A stretch of DNA of 64,000 nucleotides, from positions 62,001 through 126,000 of the forward strand of contig NZ_CP060711.1 in the NCBI RefSeq assembly GCF_014395425.1, written 5' to 3'. Made by a program: the position numbers and the translations under genes. The DNA comes from Thermomonas brevis. GTDB taxonomy: Bacteria > Pseudomonadota > Gammaproteobacteria > Xanthomonadales > Xanthomonadaceae. Shown here piece after piece: positions 1-12,100 of this stretch. Positions within the stretch are counted from its first letter, which is position 1; every line of letters starts with the position of its first letter. The notes under the pieces are model-generated. The model was not told where the DNA came from. It saw nothing but the letters and a program-made list of their open reading frames with translations, and did no database searches.

Positions 1-1423
1 CGGCAAGCTGCGGCTCAAGCAGGAGGCGTTCGATCTCAACGCGCTGCTGGAGCAGATCAACCTGATGCTGCGCCCGGAGGCGCGCTCCAAGCGGCTGGAC
101 TACGTGGTCATCGTGCAGCCGGACGTGCCGATCCGGCTCAACGGCGATCCGGCGCACCTGCAGCAGGTGCTGGTGAACCTGCTCAGCAACGCCATCAAGT
201 TCACCGCCTCGGGCGAGGTGCGGATGACGGTGGCGAAGTCCGGCGAGCCCGGCCCCGGCCGCGTGCGGCTGCGCTTCACCGTCTCGGACACCGGCATCGG
301 CATCCCCGCGTCGGCGCGCGCGCGGCTGTTCGAAGCGTTCGAGCAGGCCGACAACAGCCTGTCGCGCCGGCATCGCGGCAGCGGGCTGGGCACCACCATC
401 GCCAAGGGCCTGACCGAGGCGATGGGCGGGTCGATCGGCTTCGAGAGCAACGAGAACATCGGCAGCCGGTTCTGGGTCGAGCTGCCGTTCGAACTGGCGG
501 CGGAGGCGGTCGCGGTCGCCGCGGAAGACGGTTTCGGCGCGCCATCGTCCGCCGTGGCGGATGCGCCGGAAGCGCCGGCCAACATCATTTCCTTCGGCGA
601 TCCGTTCCTGCGCCATCGCGCGCGGGTGCGCTCGGTGCGTGTGCTGGTTGCCGACGACCACGCGGCCAACCGCATGCTCCTGCAAGGGCTGCTGCAGAAG
701 GCCGGGCACCGGGTGATGACGGTCGACGACGGCGAAGCGGCGCTGGACGCGCTGGCCGGCGGCGATTTCGAGCTGGCGCTGGTGGACCTGCACATGCCGA
801 CCCTGAGCGGCATCGACCTGTTGCGCCAGCTGCGGGTGATGGAGGCGGGCGCGCGCTCGCGGACGCCGGTGCTGATCGTCAGCGCCGACGCCACCCGCGA
901 TTCGGTGCAGGCCTGCATGGACGCAGGCGCACGCGCGTTCGTCACCAAGCCGTTCTCCGTCTCGCGGCTGCTGGACACCATCGCCGGGATCGTGTCGGGC
1001 GAGGGCGCCGCGGCGGTGCCGGAGCCGCCGCGTCAGCACGTGCACGCGTCCACCGAGCAGGTGCTGGACCCGTCGGTGCTGGACGAATTCGCGCTGCTCG
1101 GCATGGACAAGGCGTTCGAGGCCGAGTTCGTCGGCCAGTGCGTGACTGACGCGCGCGTGGCGGTGGCGCGGATGCGGCAGGCGGGTTCGGAAGGCGACTG
1201 GGAAGCGCTGCGCGAACAGGCGCACGCGCTCAAGGGCATCGCCGCCAACCTCGGCCTGGTGCAGTGCGCACGCCTCGGCGGCGTGCTGATGCAGATGACT
1301 TCGTTCGAGATCGCCAGGGACTGGCAGCGCCACTGCGATACCCTCGCGCAGCGACTGCGCAGCGGCGAACAGGCGCTGGAAGCGCGCGGGAGCTGGCGTC
1401 CCGCGCGCGAAGACAGCCAGTAG
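1..1423 (+). CDS. rpfC: RpfC-type hybrid sensor histidine kinase (C-terminal part)
   Basis: The gene enters from the left edge, so the sensor region and the phosphoacceptor His of the kinase are outside the window. What remains is the ATPase domain (N box with NLLSNAIKF, G boxes DTGIGI and GSGLG), a receiver domain (VADDHAANR, phosphoacceptor Asp in LVDLHMP, Lys in VTKPF) and a C-terminal Hpt domain (AHALKG). This kinase-receiver-Hpt order is that of RpfC, the inner-membrane sensor of the DSF signal in xanthomonads, which also restrains RpfF. The assignment rests mainly on convergence with rpfF 12 bases downstream, the known rpf arrangement. The cognate rpfG would be expected to the left of the window. 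Confidence 0.88.
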   Translation, partial: GKLRLKQEAFDLNALLEQINLMLRPEARSKRLDYVVIVQPDVPIRLNGDPAHLQQVLVNLLSNAIKFTASGEVRMTVAKSGEPGPGRVRLRFTVSDTGIGIPASARARLFEAFEQADNSLSRRHRGSGLGTTIAKGLTEAMGGSIGFESNENIGSRFWVELPFELAAEAVAVAAEDGFGAPSSAVADAPEAPANIISFGDPFLRHRARVRSVRVLVADDHAANRMLLQGLLQKAGHRVMTVDDGEAALDALAGGDFELALVDLHMPTLSGIDLLRQLRVMEAGARSRTPVLIVSADATRDSVQACMDAGARAFVTKPFSVSRLLDTIAGIVSGEGAAAVPEPPRQHVHASTEQVLDPSVLDEFALLGMDKAFEAEFVGQCVTDARVAVARMRQAGSEGDWEALREQAHALKGIAANLGLVQCARLGGVLMQMTSFEIARDWQRHCDTLAQRLRSGEQALEARGSWRPAREDSQ

Positions 1424-1435
1424 CGGCGGCCGCGG

Positions 1436-2332
1436 TCAGGCCTGCGCCGCGGCGTGCTCGCCATGCCGGCGGTACTGCGCGCGCACCAGCCGTTCCATCG
1501 TGCGCATCGACTTCTCGCCGAGCTGCAGCGCGGTGTCCACCCAGACTTCGGTGATCGCCATCATTTCCTCCAGCGTCACCGGCTGGGCCATCGCCCGCAC
1601 CTTGTGCATGGCGCTGCGCGCGTGCGGGATCCGGCGGTTGCCGCGGATCACGTCCTCGACCGCCTGTACGCCCTGGCCGCGCGGCGCCAGCACGTCCACC
1701 AGACCCATCTTGTGCAGCTCTTCGCTGGACAGCACGTCGCCGCTCAGCATCAGCTGCTCGGCCTTGTGCGGCGGAATGCGCTTGCACAGGAAGGAGTAGG
1801 CGCCCATGCCCGGGAACAGGTCGAACAGCACTTCCGGCAGGCCCATGCCCACGCCTTCCTCGGCGACGATGGTGTGGCAGCTGAGCGCGGCCTCGAAGCC
1901 GCCGCCGAGCGCGTCGCCCTGCACCAGCGCGATGCTGTGCGCGCCGGCGTCGAGCCCGGCGTGGAAGGCGTGCACGCCGCGCACGCACTGGCGCGCGTAG
2001 TGCAGCAGTGCGGGGCGGTCCTGGCGGCGGATCGCGTCGCAGAAGTATTCGAGGTCGCCGCCGAGGTTGAAGGCGTCGCAGTCGGAGGCGAGCACGACGT
2101 GGCGCAAGGTCGCGTCGCCGAGGCTGCGCTCCCGTCGCAGCCGGTCGGCGAGCTGGCCCTGGTACTGGAGGATGTCGGCGACCAGCGCCGGCTTGAAGCA
2201 GGCGCGTCCGGGCGCGGCGGCCAGATCGGCGTGCATGTGGCACCAGTGCACGCTGGCGTCCGCGCTCTCGGCGACGCGCAGGGTGGAATAGCGGGGAACG
2301 GAGACGAGCTTTTCGAGAGTCGCGGTGGCCAT
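1436..2332 (-). CDS. rpfF: RpfF, DSF synthase of the crotonase family
   Basis: This 298-residue enoyl-CoA hydratase-fold enzyme is predicted to make the diffusible signal factor cis-11-methyl-2-dodecenoate, by dehydrating 3-hydroxyacyl-ACP and releasing the free acid. The two catalytic glutamates known from the family are visible as E147 (GGGFEAAL) and E167 (MGLPEVLF), 20 residues apart as in Xanthomonas RpfF. The FNLGGDL stretch is also typical. I start at the ATG giving MATATLEKL because GGAG lies six bases upstream; an in-frame upstream start lacks support. It follows rpfB on the same strand but is separated from it by a terminator, and it converges with rpfC. Confidence 0.95.
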   Translation of the reverse strand: MATATLEKLVSVPRYSTLRVAESADASVHWCHMHADLAAAPGRACFKPALVADILQYQGQLADRLRRERSLGDATLRHVVLASDCDAFNLGGDLEYFCDAIRRQDRPALLHYARQCVRGVHAFHAGLDAGAHSIALVQGDALGGGFEAALSCHTIVAEEGVGMGLPEVLFDLFPGMGAYSFLCKRIPPHKAEQLMLSGDVLSSEELHKMGLVDVLAPRGQGVQAVEDVIRGNRRIPHARSAMHKVRAMAQPVTLEEMMAITEVWVDTALQLGEKSMRTMERLVRAQYRRHGEHAAAQA

Positions 2333-2438
2333 GGTCGCTCCAGACGGGTGTCGCCGGCCCGGGCCACGACCGACGGGCACGCAGGAGAAGAGGGGAGAAG
2401 GGCCCGGGCCCTCTATGCGCCCAAATGGCCGCGAGTGC

Positions 2439-2473
2439 AAGAAAAAAGGCCCCGGCGGCGAGCGCGGGGCCTT
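2439..2473 (-). terminator. Rho-independent terminator after rpfB
   Basis: Read on the minus strand, AAGGCCCCG and CGGGGCCTT form a perfect nine-pair stem round a ten-base loop, followed by a run of six T and then CTT. It lies in the 165-base gap between rpfB and rpfF. It should end much rpfB transcription before rpfF, so rpfF probably has its own promoter in the remaining ~100 bases or depends on read-through. Confidence 0.8.
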
Positions 2474-2497
2474 GGGCGGCGGAACCGGCCGGACGGA

Positions 2498-4174
2498 TCA
2501 GGTCCGGGCCGGCGTGCGCAGCTCCTTGCGCAGGATCTTGCCGACGTTGCTCTTCGGCAGCTCGGTGCGGAACTCGACCGACTTCGGCCGCTTGTAGCCG
2601 GTCAGGTTGTCGTGGCAGAACGCCTTGACCTGCTCGGCGGTCAGCGACGGATCCTTCTTGACGATGAACACCTTGACCGCCTCGCCGGACTTGTCGTCCG
2701 GTACGCCGATGGCGGCGACTTCCAGCACCCCCGGCATCATCGCGATCACGTCCTCGACTTCGTTCGGATACACGTTGAAGCCGGACACCAGGATCATGTC
2801 CTTCTTGCGGTCGACGATGTAGAAGTAGCCGGCCTCGTCCATCTTCGCCATGTCGCCGGTGTGCAGCCAGCCGTCGGCATCGATCACCTTGGCGGTTTCC
2901 TCCGGGCGCTGCCAGTAGCCCTTCATCACCTGCGGACCCTGCACGCACAGTTCGCCGATCTCGCCGACCGGTAGGATGGCGCCATCGTCGCTCTTCACGC
3001 AGACATCGGTGGACGGCACCGGCAGGCCGATCGAGCCGTTGTAGGCGCGCAGGTCCAGCGGATTGATGCACACCGCCGGCGAGGTTTCGGTCAGGCCGTA
3101 GGCTTCGGCCAGGGTGACGCCGGTGACCTGCTTCCACTTGTCGGCCACCGCGCGCTGCACCGCCATGCCGCCGCCGAGGGTCAGGTGCAGGCGGGAGAAA
3201 TCCACCTGATCGAAGCCGGGCGTGTTGAGCAGGCCGTTGAACAGCGTGTTGACGCCGGTGATCGCGGTGAAGCTAGAGCCCTTCAGTTCCTTCACGAAGC
3301 CGGGCATGTCGCGCGGGTTGGTGATCAGCAGGTTCTGCGCGCCGAACTTCATGAACACCAGGCAGTTCGCGGTCAGCGCGAAGATGTGGTACAGCGGCAG
3401 CGCGGTGACGATCTTCTCTTCGCCCAGCTTGACGTTGGTGCCCACCCAGGCCGCGGCCTGCTGCATGTTGGCGACCATGTTGCGGTGGGTCAGCATCGCG
3501 CCCTTGGACACGCCGGTAGTGCCGCCGGTGTATTGCAGGAAGGCGAGGTCGTCGGGCGCGTTGCGGATCGCCGGCAGCTGGTGCATGCGGCCCAGCGTGA
3601 GCGCGTCGCGGAAGCGGATGGCGTTCGGGATGGCGTAGTCGGGCACCATCTTCTTCACGTGCTTGAGCACGAAGTTGACGATCGCGCCCTTGGGGAAGCC
3701 GAGCATGTCGCCCAGGCCGGTGGTGACCGCGCGCACGCCCGGCATCTGCGCCAGCACTTCCTCGGCGACGTTGCCGAAGTTGTCCATCACCAGCAGCACG
3801 CTGGCGCCGGAGTCGGCGAGCTGGTGCTTGAGCTCGCGCGCGGTGTACATCGGATTGGTGTTGACCACGGTCAGGCCGGCGCGCAGCACGCCGAAGATCG
3901 CGATCGGGTATTGCAGGCAGTTGGGCATCATGATCGCGACGCGATCGCCCTTCTTCAGCTTCAGCTCGCCCAGCAGGTAGCCGGCGAAATCGCGGCTGAG
4001 GCGATCCAGCTCGGCGTAGCTGATCGACTTGCCCATGTTGATGAAGGCGGTCTTGTCGCGGTACTTCTGCAGCGCGGTTTCGAACACGTCGTTGATCGAC
4101 GCGAATTCGTTGATGTCGATTTCGGCAGGCACGCCGGCGGGGTAGTGGGCCAGCCAAGGACGTTCGACACTCAT
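2498..4174 (-). CDS. rpfB: RpfB, long-chain fatty acyl-CoA ligase
   Basis: This 558-residue AMP-forming ligase has the P-loop-like motif YTGGTTGVSKGA, the YGLTETSP adenylate motif, the GWLHTGDMA hinge region and the C-terminal catalytic Lys in NVGKILRKEL. In xanthomonads RpfB is the FadD homologue that activates long-chain fatty acids and helps turn over DSF by converting free signal into acyl-CoA. I start at MSVERPWLAHY because GGGGAG lies upstream; a longer in-frame reading exists but runs into the divergent lipoprotein gene. It sits between the acnA/rpfA region and rpfF, as in the canonical locus. Confidence 0.93.
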   Translation of the reverse strand: MSVERPWLAHYPAGVPAEIDINEFASINDVFETALQKYRDKTAFINMGKSISYAELDRLSRDFAGYLLGELKLKKGDRVAIMMPNCLQYPIAIFGVLRAGLTVVNTNPMYTARELKHQLADSGASVLLVMDNFGNVAEEVLAQMPGVRAVTTGLGDMLGFPKGAIVNFVLKHVKKMVPDYAIPNAIRFRDALTLGRMHQLPAIRNAPDDLAFLQYTGGTTGVSKGAMLTHRNMVANMQQAAAWVGTNVKLGEEKIVTALPLYHIFALTANCLVFMKFGAQNLLITNPRDMPGFVKELKGSSFTAITGVNTLFNGLLNTPGFDQVDFSRLHLTLGGGMAVQRAVADKWKQVTGVTLAEAYGLTETSPAVCINPLDLRAYNGSIGLPVPSTDVCVKSDDGAILPVGEIGELCVQGPQVMKGYWQRPEETAKVIDADGWLHTGDMAKMDEAGYFYIVDRKKDMILVSGFNVYPNEVEDVIAMMPGVLEVAAIGVPDDKSGEAVKVFIVKKDPSLTAEQVKAFCHDNLTGYKRPKSVEFRTELPKSNVGKILRKELRTPART

Positions 4175-4294
4175 GCACTGCTCCCCTGCGAATGGGCCGG
4201 CGCAAGAATGCGGCGGCGTATGGAATTGCCTTGGATTTGAGCATAGCCTCCAGATACTGACAAGGCGATGCAGTCGATCACGGAGAATGCCGCA

Positions 4295-4747
4295 ATGCAG
4301 CAAATCCGCCGGTTCCAGCGGTTCCTGGTCGGCGCAGCGCTGGCCTTGGCGGGCGTGCTGTCGGGCTGCGGAGGCGCCGCGCCCGAGCAGGCGGTGCGCG
4401 CGCAGTTGCAGGCGTTGCAGCAGGCCATCGACGCGCGCGATGCCGGCGCGGTGGAAGACCTGATGGCGGAGGATTTCGTCGGCAACGACGGCATGGATCG
4501 ACGCGCGACGAAGCAACTGGCCGCCGGCGTGTTCCTGCGCTACCGCGACGTGGGCGCGAAGCTCGGCCCGGTCGAGGTGGAACTGCGTGGCGACGATGCC
4601 GCGATCGCGCGCTTCGACGTGCTGGCGACCGGCGGCAGCGGCGGGGTGCTGCCGGACAGCGGGCAGGTGTATCGCTTGGAAACCGGCTGGCGGCGCGTCG
4701 ACGGGGAATGGAAGCTGCTCAATGCGGGTTGGAAGCAGCGCATGTAG
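4295..4747 (+). CDS. Small predicted lipoprotein with NTF2-like fold
   Basis: The 150-residue product starts with a charged n-region and a hydrophobic stretch ending in LSGC, a lipobox with Cys25 as the predicted lipidation site. The rest resembles small NTF2-like/DUF4440-like domains: a first helix of the form QAIDARDAGAVEDLMAEDF and a final strand VDGEWKLLNAGW. I prefer the second ATG of the frame because GGAG lies nine bases before it. It is divergent from rpfB and on the opposite strand to all rpf neighbours except rpfC. I do not know its function. Confidence 0.65.
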   Translation: MQQIRRFQRFLVGAALALAGVLSGCGGAAPEQAVRAQLQALQQAIDARDAGAVEDLMAEDFVGNDGMDRRATKQLAAGVFLRYRDVGAKLGPVEVELRGDDAAIARFDVLATGGSGGVLPDSGQVYRLETGWRRVDGEWKLLNAGWKQRM

Positions 4748-4789
4748 CGCATTGCCGGCGCGATTGCCGATCCGCAGGCCGCTTTTGAT

Positions 4790-4901
4790 CGTCATTCCCG
4801 CGAAAGCGGGCCGCTTCTGACAAACGGATGCTCGTCCAATCCATGGACATTGAAAGCCATATCGCGAAAGTCCCTGGATTCCCGCTTTCGCGGGAATGAC
4901 G
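4790..4901. repeat. REP-like inverted repeat pair
   Basis: The 21-base arm CGTCATTCCCGCGAAAGCGGG (4790-4810, first 20 bases GTCATTCCCGCGAAAGCGGG from 4791) recurs inverted at 4881-4901 as CCCGCTTTCGCGGGAATGAC plus G. About 70 bases separate the arms. Each arm is itself an imperfect palindrome (CCCGCGAAAGCGGG). Dispersed extragenic repeats of this type are common in this group and often sit between 3' ends of genes. Here the pair lies between the ends of the lipoprotein gene and acnA, where it could act as a bidirectional 3' hairpin. Confidence 0.75.
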
Positions 4902-4986
4902 GAGCAGGATCGATGCAGAAGCAGCGAAGCAAGCCTCGCTGCTCAAAGCCGCGGATCAGGGATGAAACTGCCCGCGCTGCGCCACC

Positions 4987-7734
<2,748 letters not shown>

Positions 7735-7807
7735 GGACGGGCTCCGGGGTGGCGATGGCGATGCCGGCGCAAACACTTGGGACAGGCGATGACAACGCCA
7801 TCTTGCG

Positions 7808-8689
7808 ATGTCGATGTTAAGCCGGATTGAAAGGGGGCGACGTTCCGTGACGAGGCCGATCAAAGCGAAGCGACGGAAAACCGGCGGGCACCAGGCCCTG
7901 CGCATCGCCGCCTGGACGACGGTGCCGGCGGGCGTGTTCCCGGCACAGGCCGCCACCGGAGGCGGCGCATCCGGCGGCTGGCTGGGCCTGCTGCTCGCGC
8001 TGCTGGTCGGCGTCGGGTTCGGTTGGCTCGTCCGGGGACTGCGCGCGCGGCGCGAACGCGGCGGCCTGGCGCAGCGGCTCGAAGAATGCGGCGCCGACCG
8101 GCAGCGGCAGGACGAACAGTTGCAGGCCGTGCGGCAGGACAGGGACGAACTGGCCGGCCAGTTGCAGCGGCAGACGGTGGAGTTCGCGCGGCAGGCGCAC
8201 GAGGACGCGCTGACCGGGCTGCCCAACGGCCGCGCCTTCGACGAAGGCTTCGCCCACCATTTCTCCCGCGCCAAGCGGCACGGGCAGGCGCTGTGCCTGA
8301 TGCTGCTGGACCTCGACCACTTCCGCGACATCAACAACAACTGGTCGCACGCGGTGGGCGACGAGGTGCTGGTCGAGGCCGCGCGGCTGCTGCGCTCGGT
8401 CTGCCGCACCTCGGACCTGCCGGCGCGGCTGGGCGGCGACGGCTTCGCGGTGATCCTCACCGATACCGACATCGAAGGCGGCAAGCGCTTCGGCCAGCGC
8501 CTGCACGCCGCGTTCGCCAGCTGCCGCAGCTGGCATTCGGCCGAGGTCGGGCCGAACTACGTCAGCGTCAGCGCCGGGCTGGTGCAGCTCGGCGAGGAAG
8601 ACCAGGCGCCGGCCCAGCTGCGCCAGCGCGCCGACCGGGCGCTGTACCTGGCGAAGCACGCGGGAGGCGCGCGCACCAGCCTCGGTTGA
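7808..8689 (+). CDS. Membrane-anchored GGDEF protein with altered active site
   Basis: The ~293-residue product has an N-terminal basic stretch, one membrane segment near residues 57-76, a Gln/Arg-rich coiled coil to about 130 and a C-terminal GGDEF domain (DALTGLPN at 133-140, LDLDHF at 167-172). The signature reads GGDGF (209-213) instead of GGDEF, so the fourth acidic residue is lost. The inhibitory-site motif RxxD is intact as RTSD at 200-203, exactly five residues before the signature. The protein may therefore bind cyclic di-GMP without making much of it. A GTG 39 bases inside the frame is preceded by AGGGGG and is an alternative start. It is divergent from acnA. Confidence 0.85.
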   Translation: MSMLSRIERGRRSVTRPIKAKRRKTGGHQALRIAAWTTVPAGVFPAQAATGGGASGGWLGLLLALLVGVGFGWLVRGLRARRERGGLAQRLEECGADRQRQDEQLQAVRQDRDELAGQLQRQTVEFARQAHEDALTGLPNGRAFDEGFAHHFSRAKRHGQALCLMLLDLDHFRDINNNWSHAVGDEVLVEAARLLRSVCRTSDLPARLGGDGFAVILTDTDIEGGKRFGQRLHAAFASCRSWHSAEVGPNYVSVSAGLVQLGEEDQAPAQLRQRADRALYLAKHAGGARTSLG

Positions 8690-8744
8690 AGGCATCGCGG
8701 CAGCCGCGCCGGCCCATGGCCGTTTCGGTATGCATGAAAAAGTA

Positions 8745-8752
8745 TGTATAAT
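8745..8752 (+). promoter_or_regulatory. Putative -10 element and operator of the vapBC-like pair
   Basis: TATAAT at 8747-8752 is a perfect -10 box, preceded directly by TG and followed 29 bases later by the antitoxin start. The -35 region is poor. Two direct repeats, GTATGCAT and GTATGTAT, overlap the promoter 15 bases apart. They are reasonable sites for autorepression by the AbrB-type antitoxin, but that is inference. Confidence 0.5.
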
Positions 8753-8781
8753 TCCGGCCTACCTCTCCGCCGGGAGTCGCC

Positions 8782-8985
8782 ATGGAAGCCACCGTCGCAG
8801 AACGCGGCCAGATCACCCTGCCGAAGGCAGTGCGCGACGCGCTGGGCCTGACCAAGGGCAGCGTGCTGAAAGTGGAGCTGGACGGCGGCCGCATCGTCCT
8901 GTCCAAGCACGTCGACGACGCCATCTCGCGGGTGCGCGGCAAGTTCGCGCTGGACGCGCCGCCCGGCAAGGGCAAGGCCGCGTGA
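8782..8985 (+). CDS. VapB-type antitoxin, AbrB/MazE fold
   Basis: The 67-residue product has the SpoVT/AbrB-type swapped-hairpin sequence near its start ([18 protein letters not shown], then [15 protein letters not shown]), which binds DNA in this family. The C-terminal tail ([14 protein letters not shown]) would be the toxin-binding part. GGGAG lies six bases before the ATG. Its stop codon overlaps the GTG start of the PIN-domain gene, as in typical vapBC operons, so the two are probably translationally coupled. Confidence 0.85.
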   Translation: MEATVAERGQITLPKAVRDALGLTKGSVLKVELDGGRIVLSKHVDDAISRVRGKFALDAPPGKGKAA

Positions 8986-9380
8986 TCGCCATCGACGCCC
9001 CGGTGCTGGTCGAACTGCTGGCCGACGGCGCGCACGCCGACGCGGTGGAGGCCACGCTGCGGCAGGCGCTGGGCGCCGGCCGGGTGGTGGTCAGCGACGC
9101 CGCCCTGGCGAACCTCTCCGCCGCCCTGCGCAACGGCGCCGATGCGCTGGCCGCGCTGGAGGAGATGGGCGTGCACTACAGCCCCGTCGAGGCCAAGTCC
9201 GCGCTGCGCGCCGGCGAGATGCAGCGCCGCCAGCGCCAGCGCACCGGCGAGCCGCGCCCGATCTCCGACTTCCTGACCGGCGCGCACGCCCTGCTGCAAT
9301 GCGACGCGCTGATCACCTTCGACGCCGAGTTCCACCGCGATTACTTCAAGGGCCTGAAGCTGATCGTCCCCAAGGACTGA
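8982..9380 (+). CDS. VapC-type PIN-domain toxin
   Basis: The 132-residue product starts with a GTG overlapping the antitoxin stop. PIN-domain acidic residues are visible at the N-terminal Asp ([10 protein letters not shown]) and in the C-terminal half ([10 protein letters not shown] and [11 protein letters not shown]). The family usually has a conserved Glu in the second helix; here that place seems to be Asn ([10 protein letters not shown]), a by-eye alignment. PIN toxins are Mg-dependent RNases, so loss of one acidic ligand could weaken activity. It lies 38 bases before acnB, and transcription may read through. Confidence 0.8.
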   Translation: MIAIDAPVLVELLADGAHADAVEATLRQALGAGRVVVSDAALANLSAALRNGADALAALEEMGVHYSPVEAKSALRAGEMQRRQRQRTGEPRPISDFLTGAHALLQCDALITFDAEFHRDYFKGLKLIVPKD

Positions 9381-9418
9381 GGCCCTCTCCACACGTTGCA
9401 CACGCCAAGGAAATCCCC

Positions 9419-12010
9419 ATGCTGGAAGCCTACCGCCACCACGCCGCCGAACGCGCCGCCCTCGGCATCCCGCCGCTGCCGCTGACCGCGCAGCAGACCG
9501 CCGAGCTGATCGAACTGCTCAAGAATCCGCCCGCCAGCGAGGACGCCTTCCTGCTCGACTTGCTGGTCAACCGCGTGCCGGCCGGCGTGGACGACGCCGC
9601 CAAGGTCAAGGCGTCGTACTTGGCCGCCATCGCTTTCGGCAGCGAATCCAGCACGCTGATCTCCCGCGCCCGCGCCACCGAACTGCTGGGCACCATGCTG
9701 GGCGGCTACAACGTGGCGCCGCTGGTGCAATTGCTGGACGACGCCGAAGTCGGCGTCGCCGCCGCCGATGCGCTCAAGCATACCCTGCTGGTGTTCGACG
9801 CCTTCCACGACGTGGAAGAAAAGGCCAAGGCCGGCAACGCCAACGCGCAGGCCGTGCTGCAGAGCTGGGCGAACGCCGAGTGGTTCACCAGCAAGCCGGA
9901 AGTGCCGGCCTCGCTGACCGTCACCGTGTTCAAGGTGCCGGGCGAAACCAATACCGACGACCTCTCGCCCGCGCCGGACGCGACCACCCGCCCGGACATT
10001 CCGATGCACGCGCTGGCGATGCTGAAGAACAAGCGCCCGGACGCGCCGTTCGTGCCGGAGGAAGACGGCAAGCGCGGCCCGATCGGCGAGATCGAGAAGC
10101 TCAAGGAGAAGGGCCACCTGGTCGCCTACGTCGGCGACGTGGTCGGCACCGGCTCCTCGCGCAAGTCCGCCACCAACAGCGTGCTGTGGTGGACCGGCGA
10201 CGACATTCCGTACATCCCCAACAAGCGCGCCGGCGGCGTGTGCCTGGGCGGCAAGATCGCGCCGATCTTCTACAACACGATGGAAGACGCGGGCGCGCTG
10301 CCGATCGAGCTGGACGTGAACAGGATGGAGCACGGCGATGTCGTCGAGCTGCGCCCGTACGAAGGCAAGGCACTGAAGAACGGCGAAGTGATCGCCGAGT
10401 TCGAGCTGAAGTCCGAAGTGCTGTTCGACGAAGTGCGCGCCGGCGGCCGCATCCCGCTGATCATCGGCCGCGGCCTGACCGGCAAGGCGCGCGAGGCGCT
10501 GGGCCTACCCGTCACCGACCTGTTCCGCCTGCCGGTGACGCCGCCGGATACCGGCAAGGGCTTCACCCTGGCGCAGAAGCTGGTCGGCCGCGCCTGCGGC
10601 CTGCCGGAAGGCAAGGGCATGCGCCCGGGCACCTACTGCGAGCCGAAGATGACCTCGGTGGGCTCGCAGGACACCACCGGCCCGATGACCCGCGACGAGC
10701 TGAAGGACCTGGCCTGCCTCGGTTTCAGCGCCGATCTGGTGATGCAGTCGTTCTGCCACACCGCCGCCTATCCCAAGCCGGTGGACGTGAAGACGCACCA
10801 CACGCTGCCGGAGTTCATCTCCACCCGCGGCGGCGTCTCGCTGCGTCCGGGCGACGGCATCATCCACAGCTGGCTCAACCGCATGCTGCTGCCCGACACC
10901 GTCGGCACCGGCGGCGACTCGCACACGCGCTTCCCGATCGGCATTTCCTTCCCGGCGGGTTCGGGCCTCGTCGCCTTCGCCGCTGCCACCGGCGTGATGC
11001 CGCTGGACATGCCCGAATCGGTGCTGGTGCGCTTCAAGGGCAAGCTGCAGCCGGGCGTCACACTGCGCGACCTCGTCCACGCGATCCCGCTGTACGCGAT
11101 CAAGGCCGGCCTGCTGACTGTCGAGAAGAAGGGCAAGAAGAACATCTTCTCCGGCCGCATCCTCGAAATCGAAGGCCTGCCGGAGCTCAAGATCGAGCAG
11201 GCGTTCGAGCTGGCCGACGCCTCCGCCGAACGCTCCGCCGCCGGCTGCACCGTGCGCCTCGACAAAGCCCCGATCATCGAATACCTCAACAGCAACATCA
11301 CCCTGCTGAAGTGGATGATCGCGGAAGGCTACGCCGACGCCCGCACGCTGGCCCGCCGCATCGCCAAGATGGAAGCGTGGCTGGCCGACCCGCAGCTGCT
11401 GGAGCCGGATGCCGACGCCGAATACGCGGCGGTGATCGAAATCGACATGGACGAAATCGTCGAGCCCATCGTCTGCTGCCCGAACGACCCGGACGACGCC
11501 AAGACCCTGTCCGACGTGGCCGGCGCCAAGATCGACGAAGTGTTCATCGGCTCGTGCATGACCAACATCGGCCACTTCCGCGCCGCCGCCAAGCTGCTGG
11601 AAGGCAAGCGCGACATCCCGACCCGCCTGTGGATCGCGCCGCCGACCAAGATGGACGCCGCCGAGCTGACCAACGAAGGCCACTACGGCACCTTCGGCAC
11701 CGCCGGCGCGCGCATGGAGATGCCGGGCTGCTCGCTGTGCATGGGCAACCAGGCGCAGATCCGCGAGGGCAGCACCGCGATGTCCACCTCGACCCGCAAC
11801 TTCCCGAACCGCCTGGGCCGCAACACCAACGTGTACCTGGGTTCGGCGGAACTGTCGGCGATCTGCGCGCGCCTGGGCCGCATCCCGACCCGCGAGGAAT
11901 ACCTGGCCGACATCGGCGTCGTCAACGCCAACGGCGCCGCGATCTACCGCTACATGAACTTCGACCGGATCGAGGAGTACAAGGACGTGGCGGATACCGT
12001 CGCGGCCTGA
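9419..12010 (+). CDS. acnB: Aconitate hydratase B
   Basis: The 863-residue product matches AcnB: an N-terminal HEAT-like domain (from [16 protein letters not shown]), the swivel domain ([15 protein letters not shown]), the catalytic core ([12 protein letters not shown]) and the cluster-binding Cys region [14 protein letters not shown] near the end. AcnB is the main TCA-cycle aconitase in many proteobacteria and can also catalyse a step of the 2-methylcitrate cycle. The start is well set by AAGGAAA eight bases upstream. Finding both aconitases within 5 kb is unusual at face value, but fits the rpfA-acnB neighbourhood of xanthomonads. Confidence 0.97.
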   Translation: MLEAYRHHAAERAALGIPPLPLTAQQTAELIELLKNPPASEDAFLLDLLVNRVPAGVDDAAKVKASYLAAIAFGSESSTLISRARATELLGTMLGGYNVAPLVQLLDDAEVGVAAADALKHTLLVFDAFHDVEEKAKAGNANAQAVLQSWANAEWFTSKPEVPASLTVTVFKVPGETNTDDLSPAPDATTRPDIPMHALAMLKNKRPDAPFVPEEDGKRGPIGEIEKLKEKGHLVAYVGDVVGTGSSRKSATNSVLWWTGDDIPYIPNKRAGGVCLGGKIAPIFYNTMEDAGALPIELDVNRMEHGDVVELRPYEGKALKNGEVIAEFELKSEVLFDEVRAGGRIPLIIGRGLTGKAREALGLPVTDLFRLPVTPPDTGKGFTLAQKLVGRACGLPEGKGMRPGTYCEPKMTSVGSQDTTGPMTRDELKDLACLGFSADLVMQSFCHTAAYPKPVDVKTHHTLPEFISTRGGVSLRPGDGIIHSWLNRMLLPDTVGTGGDSHTRFPIGISFPAGSGLVAFAAATGVMPLDMPESVLVRFKGKLQPGVTLRDLVHAIPLYAIKAGLLTVEKKGKKNIFSGRILEIEGLPELKIEQAFELADASAERSAAGCTVRLDKAPIIEYLNSNITLLKWMIAEGYADARTLARRIAKMEAWLADPQLLEPDADAEYAAVIEIDMDEIVEPIVCCPNDPDDAKTLSDVAGAKIDEVFIGSCMTNIGHFRAAAKLLEGKRDIPTRLWIAPPTKMDAAELTNEGHYGTFGTAGARMEMPGCSLCMGNQAQIREGSTAMSTSTRNFPNRLGRNTNVYLGSAELSAICARLGRIPTREEYLADIGVVNANGAAIYRYMNFDRIEEYKDVADTVAA

Positions 12011-12035
12011 GCGGCACCGCCGCGAAGCTGACGCG

Positions 12036-12059
12036 AACGCCCGGCGCCGCCGGGCGTTT
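12036..12059 (+). terminator. Hairpin terminator after acnB
   Basis: AACGCCCGG and CCGGGCGTT form a perfect nine-pair stem round a five-base loop 25 bases after the acnB stop. The T tail is short (TTT counting the end of the stem), so termination may be partial. Confidence 0.65.
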
Positions 12060-12100
12060 CGCTAACCAGTGATTCAACGATTGCAACAACGGAGTTGGCG

